Assembly (NCBI GenBank): GCA_022361535.1
Contig: JAKSAU010001070.1
Location: forward strand, 1 to 7,983
Length of the DNA stretch: 7,983 bases
Direction: 5' to 3'
Source of the DNA: Desulfobacterales bacterium
GTDB lineage: Bacteria > Desulfobacterota > Desulfobacteria > Desulfobacterales > Desulfobacteraceae
Of this stretch, positions 1 to 6,426 are shown piece by piece. The notes beneath the pieces were generated by a model. It worked only from the letters and a program-made list of their open reading frames with translations, ran no database searches and had not been told where the DNA came from. Position numbers and translations under genes: made by a program. Position 1 is the first letter of the stretch. Each line of letters opens with the position of its first letter.

Positions 1-61
1 ACCACTGGGGGTAATCTTCTTCCCTGGTGGGGGTGATGGCTGTTTTAACTTTTTTTCCCAT
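1..61 (-). CDS. proS: prolyl-tRNA synthetase, N-terminal fragment (cut by window edge)
   Basis: Only the first 20 codons are present; the gene runs off the left edge. The ATG (bases 61-59) opens the reading MGKKVKTAITPTREEDYPQW. The TAITPTREEDYP stretch matches my memory of the start of the archaeal/eukaryal-type (ProS-3) class II prolyl-tRNA synthetase, which charges tRNA-Pro with proline in the cytoplasm. The start overlaps the end of ispG by 17 bases in another frame and has a very strong Shine-Dalgarno sequence inside the ispG coding region. This points to co-transcription and probably translational coupling. An ispG-proS order is also known from Geobacter-type Deltaproteobacteria. The catalytic motifs lie outside the window, so the call rests on this short N terminus and on context. 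Confidence 0.72.
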   Translation of the reverse strand, partial: MGKKVKTAITPTREEDYPQW

Positions 62-1139
62 TTATCTCCTCCGCATCTTCTGTCATTGAATCTATTTCTT
101 CAAGCAGTTGATCCACCAGGCAGTCCTGGTCAATCTTTCTGATTACTTTTCCTTTTTTAAACAATATGCCTTTGCCATCTCCGCCGGCAATTCCGATGTC
201 TGCTTCTTTGGCTTCTCCCGGGCCGTTTACCACACAGCCCATAATGGCAACTTTAATCTTTGCAGACCGCTCAAGTAAAGCTTTTTCTGTGTCTTCGGCA
301 ATTTTAAACAGATCTATTTTGCACCGTCCGCAAGTAGGGCAGGAAATCAGTTCCGGGCCATGCTGGCGAAGGCCTAAAGCACGTAAAATTTCATATCCGG
401 TCCGAATCTCTTCAACCGGATCCCGGGTTAGTGATACACGGATGGTATCTCCGATGCCTTCAGACAAAAGCATACCAATGCCAATCGCTGATTTTGTAAT
501 GCCGGCATACAGACCGCCTGCCTCTGTTACACCAACATGGAATGGCACATCAGTTAAAGGCGCCAGCATCCTGTAAGCCTCTACGGTCCGTTCTACATCC
601 GAGGCTTTGAGCGACACCTTGATATCGTAAAACCCTAAATTTTCCAAAATTTTTATATTGGACAGGGCACTTTCCACCATGCCTTTGGGAGTGACACCAT
701 AGCGTTTTTCAATCTCTTTTTCCAGGGACCCGGCATTGACACCAACCCGTATGGGAAGTCCATGGGCTTTTGCACAATCCACTACAGCCTTGATCTTTTT
801 CTCTTCCCCGATATTGCCGGGATTGATCCGCAGTCCGTCAACACCGGATTCTGCTGACCTGAGTGCCAGGCGATAATCAAAATGAATATCGGCAATCAAA
901 GGGATATGAATCTTCTCTTTTATATGTTGAATGGCTTTTGCAGCTTCCATATCCGGCACAGCGGCCCTGACGATCTCACACCCGGCTTTTTCCAGGGCCA
1001 ATATCTGGTTTACAGTGGCATCCACATCCTGGGTCTGGGTGTTTGTCATGGATTGAACCGAAACCGGTGCCTCAGATCCAACCTGCTGGTGTCCAACTTT
1101 TATCTGCCTGGTCTGTCGTCTTTCATGGACCAGTGCCAT
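45..1139 (-). CDS. ispG: 4-hydroxy-3-methylbut-2-en-1-yl diphosphate synthase (IspG/GcpE)
   Basis: IspG converts 2-C-methyl-D-erythritol 2,4-cyclodiphosphate to HMBPP, the penultimate step of the MEP isoprenoid pathway, using a [4Fe-4S] cluster and two electrons (ferredoxin or flavodoxin). The 364-residue product is full length for the two-domain bacterial form: a TIM barrel (about 1-255) with the typical SVQSMTNT start and DIHFDYRLA and GLRINPGN motifs, then a C-terminal cluster domain. Cluster ligands are visible as Cys267 and Cys270 in SCPTCGRC, Cys302 in MGCVVNGPGE, and Glu309; they correspond to E. coli Cys270, Cys273, Cys305 and Glu312. The ATG is preceded by AAGGGG at 1146-1151, six bases away. 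The last codons overlap proS. The gene is divergent from the sensor gene and opens its own transcription unit here, apart from the dxr-rseP genes that often precede it in relatives. Confidence 0.97.
   Translation of the reverse strand: MALVHERRQTRQIKVGHQQVGSEAPVSVQSMTNTQTQDVDATVNQILALEKAGCEIVRAAVPDMEAAKAIQHIKEKIHIPLIADIHFDYRLALRSAESGVDGLRINPGNIGEEKKIKAVVDCAKAHGLPIRVGVNAGSLEKEIEKRYGVTPKGMVESALSNIKILENLGFYDIKVSLKASDVERTVEAYRMLAPLTDVPFHVGVTEAGGLYAGITKSAIGIGMLLSEGIGDTIRVSLTRDPVEEIRTGYEILRALGLRQHGPELISCPTCGRCKIDLFKIAEDTEKALLERSAKIKVAIMGCVVNGPGEAKEADIGIAGGDGKGILFKKGKVIRKIDQDCLVDQLLEEIDSMTEDAEEINGKKS
66..72 (-). promoter_or_regulatory. ribosome binding site of proS
   Basis: On the minus strand GGAGGAG stands four bases before the proS ATG, or GGAGG six bases before it. 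It lies inside the last codons of ispG. It is the main DNA-level evidence that a second gene starts at base 61 rather than the ispG operon ending there. Confidence 0.7.
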
Positions 1140-1176
1140 GATGATCCCCTTGAAATTATTCCATTATAAAAAGTAA

Positions 1177-1207
1177 GTGCCTGCATCGGTTTAAAAGATG
1201 CAAGCAC
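1177..1207 (-). promoter_or_regulatory. terminator-like hairpin in the predicted ispG leader
   Basis: GTGCCTGCATC (1177-1187) and GATGCAAGCAC (1197-1207) form an 11-base inverted repeat around a 9-base loop. As minus-strand RNA all 11 positions pair, one as G-U; as plus-strand RNA the same position is a C-A mismatch. On the minus strand the stem is followed by UUACUUUUU. This looks like an intrinsic terminator facing ispG, whose ATG is 37 bases farther on. No minus-strand gene upstream needs ending, so an attenuator or stabilising leader stem is possible. A DNA operator is the alternative. Confidence 0.45.
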
Positions 1208-1222
1208 AAAAATGTACCCTCC

Positions 1223-1252
1223 AAGATACCATATTGCCCTGCTTTTTTTCAA
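1223..1252 (-). promoter_or_regulatory. possible sigma-70 promoter of ispG
   Basis: On the minus strand, TTGAAA (1252-1247) and TATCTT (1228-1223) are 18 bases apart, with TGG just before the -10 box giving an extended -10. The predicted start near 1216 would give ispG a leader of about 77 bases that includes the hairpin at 1177-1207. The match is read by eye only. Confidence 0.35.
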
Positions 1253-1333
1253 GGACCAGTTAAAAGGATTTGGACTGGAATCGCTTGGTCAATGATAAAT
1301 GGTCCTAATCACGGCACCTCACGAAAATATTGC

Positions 1334-1363
1334 TTGCAATAACTTTTAGTGTAAGCCTATAAC
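1334..1363 (+). promoter_or_regulatory. possible sigma-70 promoter of the sensor gene
   Basis: TTGCAA (1334-1339) and TATAAC (1358-1363) are 18 bases apart on the plus strand. The predicted start near 1370 leaves a leader of about 80 bases before the TTG start at 1450. A second pair, TTGACG (1419-1424) and CTATAC (1442-1447), would start inside the gene and is less likely. Confidence 0.35.
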
Positions 1364-1449
1364 AATACAGAAAAAACGTATTTCAAGCCACTCAGATCGC
1401 CGCGACATAAACTGTAAATTGACGCCAGCCAAACCAGGAAGCTATACCT

Positions 1450-3186
1450 TTGAAAAACAAAACATTGATCGTCATTTCGTTAGTCATCGTTTCCGTTCAC
1501 ATTTTGTTCCCTTTCTTCTATTACACTCAGGCATTAAAGAGGATTCAAGAGGAAACTCAAGCCTGGGCCAATGTTCTTGAAGCCAACTTCCATATTTGCC
1601 TTGACTCAAAAGCAACAGCTATGCAGAAACTTGCGACATTCATAGCCAGCGACCCAAAAATCCAGAAACAATTTAAAATTTGCAAGACCACATGGCTTTC
1701 AGAAAACAAGGGTAAAGGGGGGCCAAAAACAGCAGTTGAAAGAGAAAAATTATATAATTTACTTTCACCCTCCTGGGCAAAAGTTGTGAAAAGTTACGAT
1801 GTCAGGCAACTGCATTTCCATATGCCGCCTGGTGCAACCTCGTTTTTAAGGGTGCATAAACCATTCGAATTCGGTGACCGTTTAGATGATGTCAGGCACA
1901 TTATTGTGGCTGTAAATGAAAGCCATAAGCCATTTAAAGGTTTTGAAACAGGGCGTCATTACACCGGTATCAGGGGGGCTGTTCCTGTCGTTGCCGAACA
2001 CGGATCAAAAAATCCGGAACACTTGGGCGCTCTTGAGGCAGGTACCTCATACAGCAAATTTCTCAATAGCATGAAAGCTAAAATGAATTCTGATTTTTGT
2101 ATTCTTCTATATAAAGATCATGTGGACAAAAATATGAACACCAAAAGCATTTCAACCCACTTTGCTGCTGAGCAGACATTCAAGGATTTTTATATTGAAG
2201 AGAGCACAACCCCCAATGCAATAGAACTTTTAAACTCCAGCCAAATCTATTCTCTGGTATTGGAAAAAAAAGCCGCCTTTATCAAAGAAAAGACGCCTTT
2301 TCAGATAGCCGCATTTCCCATAAGGGACTTTTATAGTAAAAACCTTCCAAATCATAACGACAGCGGTCTTGTTTTTATCTTCAAAGACGCTGGCAAAAAA
2401 TGGAACACATTAAAGAAAAATCTAAACACGGTTATACTGCTTTCCCTCATTGCTGCCTGCTTTTTAGGGCTTATACTTGTTCTGGTTTGGAATTATTCCA
2501 GAAAAAAATTGAATACCATTATCAAGGAACAGGCAGCTGAAATGAGAGGCAACTATGAGAAACTGGACCTTTTCATAAAGGCCAGCCCCACAGCCATTTT
2601 TACAATTGATCCTTCTGACAAAACTATCATATCTGCCAACCCGATGGCCATAAAGATGCTGGATATGAAAAAAGAGTCGTTGATCGGAAAACGACGTATC
2701 GACGATATCTTAAAAAGAAAAACAGATGAAAAAGCAGTTGAAGAATTTATAGTTACTTCTGCCCAAGGTCAAGACATCCCGGTTTTAAAGGTAGAAATAC
2801 CATTGATAATAAATAAAAAGGAGATGAAAATTTTAAGCCTGCGGGATATCAGCAAGGAAAAAAGACTGGAGATTGAAAAAATTAAAAAAGAAAAGCTTCA
2901 GGGCATCATTGAAATGGCAGGTGCCGTTTCCCATGAATTAAATCAGCCCATGCAGGTTATTACAACAGCTTTGGAGCTTCTATCTGACCACAATGCAACC
3001 CAGGATGAAAAAGTACATCTGTCAAACGAACTCCTTCATGCCATCGAAAAAATGAAAACCATAACCGGAAAACTAATGAACATCACCAGCTACAAAACCA
3101 AAGCATATTTATCCGGAAAAATCGTAGACATTGAGGCTGCAACCCAGGAAAATCAAGAAGATGAAAAAGCGCCCGACAAAGAATAG
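1450..3186 (+). CDS. membrane sensor with double-Cache, PAS and HisKA domains, lacking an ATPase domain
   Basis: This 578-residue inner-membrane sensor has TM1 at about 5-24 and a periplasmic domain at about 25-322. The domain resembles double-Cache (dCache_3-type) sensors, with the LHFHMPPGATSFLRVHKP stretch at 121-138 and GIRGAVPV at 173-180. TM2 follows at about 325-348, then a coiled linker, a PAS domain (about 370-470) and a HisKA helix with phospho-acceptor His495 in SHELNQP. It ends about 80 residues after that His, with no N, G1, F or G2 box, so it cannot bind ATP by itself. The KLMNIT...IVDI ending is one I associate with HisKA-only deltaproteobacterial proteins, so truncation is unlikely. 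The TTG start is chosen because an in-frame TGA at 1420 closes the frame, no ATG or GTG intervenes, AGGAAG lies eight bases upstream, and later starts would lose TM1. No response regulator is adjacent. The ligand is unknown. It reads A+T-richer than its neighbours by eye. Confidence 0.85.
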   Translation: MKNKTLIVISLVIVSVHILFPFFYYTQALKRIQEETQAWANVLEANFHICLDSKATAMQKLATFIASDPKIQKQFKICKTTWLSENKGKGGPKTAVEREKLYNLLSPSWAKVVKSYDVRQLHFHMPPGATSFLRVHKPFEFGDRLDDVRHIIVAVNESHKPFKGFETGRHYTGIRGAVPVVAEHGSKNPEHLGALEAGTSYSKFLNSMKAKMNSDFCILLYKDHVDKNMNTKSISTHFAAEQTFKDFYIEESTTPNAIELLNSSQIYSLVLEKKAAFIKEKTPFQIAAFPIRDFYSKNLPNHNDSGLVFIFKDAGKKWNTLKKNLNTVILLSLIAACFLGLILVLVWNYSRKKLNTIIKEQAAEMRGNYEKLDLFIKASPTAIFTIDPSDKTIISANPMAIKMLDMKKESLIGKRRIDDILKRKTDEKAVEEFIVTSAQGQDIPVLKVEIPLIINKKEMKILSLRDISKEKRLEIEKIKKEKLQGIIEMAGAVSHELNQPMQVITTALELLSDHNATQDEKVHLSNELLHAIEKMKTITGKLMNITSYKTKAYLSGKIVDIEAATQENQEDEKAPDKE

Positions 3187-3191
3187 TAGAC

Positions 3192-4286
3192 TTATGCTGT
3201 ATCCGGATAGAAATGATAGTTTTGATCGTTTCGGTTAATATTACGAACCATCCAGAAATTTGGATCGCACTTAAAATTGGCCATGAGAAGTGGAAGGCGG
3301 TTGAGGATATATAGACCGGAATCCGGCTTCCACCCAAGCCTTTGGACAGTATATTCCGTATTCACCACAAGGGGACGATCTGCATAATCTAACATCCAGG
3401 CCCGCTCATATGTATTTCTCCTTAGGATTGTATTAGCCAGGAACTTACTGTGAAGCATCAACCTTGCAATGTTGGAAGGCACATACAAAGGGGAGATGGA
3501 AAAATTAGGACTGCATGCCCTGCGGATAATTGGAAACAGCTCTTTTTGGCAGACAGCCCCTGATGGCGCCCCGAGCAGCACCTCATATCGGTCAAGGACA
3601 TCATCTTTTTTAATGATCTGTTTTACCTGGCCCACAACATCCTTGCGGTGAATGTATGGAAAACCTGCTAAACCTTTGCCCGGAATTATCCGCCCTAAAA
3701 AAGGTTTATGCCAGATTTTTATGACACTGAACAACGGTGGAAGCTCACACCAATCCGTAAACACACCGCCCAATCGCAGAGTCACTGCCGGAACCCTGTG
3801 GGCATTCTTAAAGAACAGTTTTTCGCCAATGGCCTTGCTCCTGGCATATGCAACCTTGCCCTCGGGTTTGGATTTTTCCGTCAGAACCTTGCCCGGTCCG
3901 GGCGGTTCAAGCGAAGCAATACTTCCTGCAAAAAGGATTCGGCTGACCCCAGCCTCGCTTGCTGCTTCAATGATATTTTTTGTGCCCGTCACATTGGTCT
4001 TCTCATATTCTTTTTTCCACCTTTTTCCAAAACCTGTGAAGGCTGCAAAATGAATTACATAATCAATAGAATACCCTTTTTTGTGCCCATATTTAAAGAC
4101 ATCAAGCATGTCCCTGGCATTAGACACATCTCCTTTAAACCACAACACTGAAGGGGCTGCTGCCTTTAAACTCTGAGGCACAGGGCGACGGTAGAGACCT
4201 ATAATACGATGGCTTTGACTCAACCCGGCACAAAGCGCCGACCCTAAAAAGCCTGTTGCACCTGTGATAAGAATGGTACGCGCCAT
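3192..4286 (-). CDS. NAD(P)-dependent epimerase/dehydratase, extended SDR family
   Basis: This is a cytoplasmic oxidoreductase of the extended short-chain dehydrogenase family (364 residues). The N-terminal Rossmann motif TGATGFLG gives Gly9, Gly12 and Gly15. GDV at 52-54 would contact the adenine. HFAAFTG at 79-85 replaces the usual NAAG-type motif. Ser122 in FAGSIAS and the Tyr147-x3-Lys151 pair (YARSK) complete the catalytic set. The LGWKPD motif near 317-322 is typical of the C-terminal substrate lobe, but a further tail of about 40 residues follows. The substrate cannot be read from sequence; sugar-nucleotide, hydroxysteroid-like and flavonol-type members share these motifs. Start: ATG with TAAGGAG (4298-4292) five bases upstream. 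Its stop is five bases from the convergent sensor gene, with no terminator visible between them, and it is divergent from the OYE-USP gene. Confidence 0.9.
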   Translation of the reverse strand: MARTILITGATGFLGSALCAGLSQSHRIIGLYRRPVPQSLKAAAPSVLWFKGDVSNARDMLDVFKYGHKKGYSIDYVIHFAAFTGFGKRWKKEYEKTNVTGTKNIIEAASEAGVSRILFAGSIASLEPPGPGKVLTEKSKPEGKVAYARSKAIGEKLFFKNAHRVPAVTLRLGGVFTDWCELPPLFSVIKIWHKPFLGRIIPGKGLAGFPYIHRKDVVGQVKQIIKKDDVLDRYEVLLGAPSGAVCQKELFPIIRRACSPNFSISPLYVPSNIARLMLHSKFLANTILRRNTYERAWMLDYADRPLVVNTEYTVQRLGWKPDSGLYILNRLPLLMANFKCDPNFWMVRNINRNDQNYHFYPDTA

Positions 4287-4298
4287 ATACTCTCCTTA

Positions 4299-4347
4299 CC
4301 GCCGTTACTATTGTATAAGAATTTCAATGGTTAAGATGGAACGGCGG
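4299..4347. repeat. inverted repeat in the SDR/OYE divergent promoter region
   Basis: CCGCCGTT (4299-4306) and AACGGCGG (4340-4347) are perfect inverted copies separated by 33 bases. One arm adjoins the SDR ribosome binding site; the other adjoins the predicted OYE -35 box. They could be paired operator half-sites or the base of a long hairpin. An 8-base repeat at this spacing is expected by chance several times in 8 kb, so only the location makes it notable. Confidence 0.3.
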
Positions 4348-4348
4348 A

Positions 4349-4377
4349 TTGCTTAAGGAGTTAAAAAGAGTTACATT
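4349..4377 (+). promoter_or_regulatory. weak possible promoter of the OYE-USP gene
   Basis: TTGCTT (4349-4354) and TACATT (4372-4377) are 17 bases apart. The predicted start near 4384 would leave a 39-base leader before ATG 4423 but only about 12 bases before ATG 4396. Both boxes match the consensus poorly. Confidence 0.25.
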
Positions 4378-4406
4378 AATGATAAGCGTTTACCCATGAA
4401 TGGTAA

Positions 4407-4411
4407 AGGAG
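4407..4411 (+). promoter_or_regulatory. ribosome binding site that decides the OYE-USP start
   Basis: AGGAG (inside AAAGGAGA) stands 11 bases before ATG 4423. The in-frame ATG at 4396 has no Shine-Dalgarno-like sequence within 15 bases. I therefore prefer 4423 as the start, although the spacing is on the long side. Confidence 0.5.
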
Positions 4412-4422
4412 AAATCCTGACC

Positions 4423-6426
4423 ATGACCCGGATAAAAACCATAGATCCCCCGGGGTATCCTTTTCTTTTCTCCCCTTTTGACCTTGGCCCGTTTACCCTA
4501 AAAAACAGACTGGTAGCCCTGCCGGTCCATACGGGATATGCCTGTCCGGACGGCAGGGCCAGTGACTGGATGATCAAATTTTATGGCCGGCTGGCCGGCT
4601 CAGGTGCTGCAATGGTGGTGGTAGCCAATACAGCCGTTTCTGATGACGGCAGGGTTTCCAGGTTCAATCTCAGGGCAGATAAAGACAGGTTCATTCCCGG
4701 TCTGGCCCAACTTGCCGAGGCAATCAAATCCAAAGGTTCTTTGGCCTGTCTTCAGCTCAATCATGCAGGCCGGTTTGCAAAAACAGACTTGCCCCTGCTG
4801 CCTTCACCCATCATCAGCACCAATCTGACGTTTAATGTAGAATCCTTAAAAGAATTTATGGAGTTTTTCCCTTTTGAAAAACGGTTTGGCTTGACCCGGG
4901 ATCTTTTTTCCCTGGTTAAAACCTGGGGAAGATCCATGACCGAAAAAGACAGGGAACGGGTGATCCAAGATTTTGGAGATGCTGCCCACAGGGCATGGCA
5001 GGCCGGGTTTGATATGGTGGAACTCCATGGTGCCAACGGGTATCTTTTGTGTCAGTTTTTATCCAACTTTACAAATAAACTGACAAAAGAGTATGGGGGG
5101 GATATTGACTTGCGCTCTACATTTCCCCTTGCCGTATTTAAAACAATAAGAAATCGGGTACCCAATGATTTTCCCATAGGCTACAGGCTTGTTTTAAGGG
5201 AGTGGGTTCCTTTGGGCATTAATCCCGAACAGGCCACTGTTTTTGCAAAACAATTAGAAAAAGAGGGGGCAGCATATATATCAACATCAGCTGCAAGTTA
5301 TAATTCATTATTTTCACCTGATGTGGCAAAAAAAATGGCTGCTCGGGCTTATTTACAAAAAGATACCGCACAGCTAAAAAGTCAAATAAACACACCTGTT
5401 ATTATCTCGGGACGGATTACAACCCCATCCTGTGCAGAGTCGCTTATTAAAAATGAGGCTGCTGACCTGGTCGGCCTTGGCCGGCCCTTAAGGGCTGATA
5501 CCCAATGGCTGAAAAAAGCTGTTACTCCAGAAAAACGACTCATTCCATGCATCAATTGCAATGCATGCTTAAAACAGGTGGTATTGGAACAGGGGTTTAC
5601 CTGCACCCAATGGACCAGGTGGGAAAAAATGAGAACCCGGCTTGAGCATAAATTGCTGACACGAAATACAAGAGCCTTATGGGTGATATCAGACTTAAAA
5701 GACATAGATGTTTTCAAATTTTTTTTCCCATTATTAGCCCAAGGTAAAAGAAACCAGCCCGGCTCTACCCTGTTAATTTTAAAAGAATCATCCGGGCCAT
5801 CTGATATCGAACCATCAAAAGAGGACATCCTGAACCAGCTCGGAGTCCATGCTTTGTCTCATCAGGATAAAATGAAAGTGTCCACAGCATTTTTACCGGA
5901 AAATGCTTGGGAATCTGCGATCCTCAAACAAATAGAGGACGGCGGTCACAGCCGGATCTTTTTGGCTGCCAATCCGGCCCACCCCTGGCGGGCAAGAATG
6001 CTTTACAAGCTTCAAGGTAAAATGACAGCTCTATTGAATACCGGCTCTGTCCGAAAAAGAATACTTGTATTGGTTGATCTTTCCGAAACAACTCTGCTTG
6101 TTCTTTGCTTTCTAAAACAGACACTGATGGCCCAACCTGATTTTTCCTTTGATTTTCTGCATGTGAAACAAGATAAAGCAAATCAAGAACATTCATGGAA
6201 AGAGGCCAAGCATATAACCGGATTAGACAGCAAGATTCCGCTAACCGTCATACGATCAAACAAGGATGTGGTTTCCGCTGTCATGCCCATAATCCAGAAA
6301 GGACAATACGGTACCATTGTAATGGGTAAACGGGGTCTTTCAGGTATTAAGCGCTGGCTGATGGGCAGTGTTTCTTCGGGGGTTCTTAACAACTTAACCG
6401 ATCAATCCGTTTTTTTCATCGACTAA
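4423..6426 (+). CDS. Old Yellow Enzyme-family NADH:flavin oxidoreductase fused to universal-stress-protein domain
   Basis: The product has 667 residues. The N-terminal FMN-binding TIM barrel (about 10-370) has FSPFDLGPFTLKNRLV near the start, LNHAGR at 112-117 and HGANGYLLCQFLSNFTN at 202-218, giving the anion-binding pair His202/Asn205 (as in OYE1; many relatives have His/His) and Tyr207. YGG follows at 224-226 and SGR/GLGRP near 329-355. Cys376, Cys379, Cys382 and Cys394 (C-x2-C-x2-C-x11-C) should bind a [4Fe-4S] cluster, as in 2,4-dienoyl-CoA reductase-type enzymes. The FAD/NAD(P)H half of those enzymes, which are of similar length, is absent. Instead residues about 545-667 form a USP domain with the ATP motif Gly635-x2-Gly638-x9-Gly648-Ser649; residues 417-536 may be a degenerate second copy. 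Expected chemistry is reduction of an activated C=C bond; substrate and electron donor are unknown. An alternative ATG lies nine codons upstream. The 3' end overlaps the next gene. Confidence 0.88.
   Translation: MTRIKTIDPPGYPFLFSPFDLGPFTLKNRLVALPVHTGYACPDGRASDWMIKFYGRLAGSGAAMVVVANTAVSDDGRVSRFNLRADKDRFIPGLAQLAEAIKSKGSLACLQLNHAGRFAKTDLPLLPSPIISTNLTFNVESLKEFMEFFPFEKRFGLTRDLFSLVKTWGRSMTEKDRERVIQDFGDAAHRAWQAGFDMVELHGANGYLLCQFLSNFTNKLTKEYGGDIDLRSTFPLAVFKTIRNRVPNDFPIGYRLVLREWVPLGINPEQATVFAKQLEKEGAAYISTSAASYNSLFSPDVAKKMAARAYLQKDTAQLKSQINTPVIISGRITTPSCAESLIKNEAADLVGLGRPLRADTQWLKKAVTPEKRLIPCINCNACLKQVVLEQGFTCTQWTRWEKMRTRLEHKLLTRNTRALWVISDLKDIDVFKFFFPLLAQGKRNQPGSTLLILKESSGPSDIEPSKEDILNQLGVHALSHQDKMKVSTAFLPENAWESAILKQIEDGGHSRIFLAANPAHPWRARMLYKLQGKMTALLNTGSVRKRILVLVDLSETTLLVLCFLKQTLMAQPDFSFDFLHVKQDKANQEHSWKEAKHITGLDSKIPLTVIRSNKDVVSAVMPIIQKGQYGTIVMGKRGLSGIKRWLMGSVSSGVLNNLTDQSVFFID

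Larger units (their letters stand above)
1140..1449. other. divergent intergenic region between ispG and the sensor gene
   Basis: This is 310 bases with no supportable protein gene. It must hold the promoters of both flanking genes. Reading toward ispG I see a TTGAAA/TATCTT promoter candidate, then a terminator-like hairpin. A perfect TATAAT (minus strand, 1163-1168) lies close to ispG but has no acceptable -35 box at 16-18 bases. Reading toward the sensor I see a TTGCAA/TATAAC pair. The 80-base stretch between that pair and the TTG start (1370-1449) has no obvious structure. Confidence 0.6.

Noticed and set aside
166..1169. Plus-strand open frames at 166-576 and 882-1169 opposite ispG
   Set aside because: They lie antisense within or over a certain ispG gene and their translations show no recognisable domain; they are shadows of the ispG reading frame.
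1160..1222. Short leader peptide for ispG starting at TTG or GTG after GGAGGG on the minus strand
   Set aside because: The GGAGGG sequence is upstream of the predicted transcription start of the candidate promoter, and codon content gives no control amino acid expected for an isoprenoid gene.
1252..1306. Hairpin from GGACCA (1252-1257) and TGGTCC (1301-1306) in the ispG/sensor intergenic region
   Set aside because: Only six base pairs across a loop of over 40 bases; expected often by chance.
3652..4151. Two overlapping plus-strand open frames opposite the SDR gene
   Set aside because: The minus-strand SDR has full family motifs and a strong ribosome binding site. The plus-strand frames have low-complexity, unrecognisable products.
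4396..4398. ATG 4396 as the OYE-USP start (676 residues)
   Set aside because: No Shine-Dalgarno sequence lies within 15 bases, whereas ATG 4423 has AGGAG 11 bases upstream. It is not excluded, only less likely.
4379..4399. Six-codon open frame (ATG at 4379, TGA at 4397) overlapping ATG 4396, as a translationally coupled leader peptide
   Set aside because: It would lie at or before the predicted transcript start, the ribosome binding match is weak, and the preferred OYE-USP start is 4423. Six codons give no coding evidence.
5382..5828. Minus-strand 148-codon open frame inside the OYE-USP gene
   Set aside because: It is antisense to the Fe-S cluster region of a well-supported gene and has no motif of its own.
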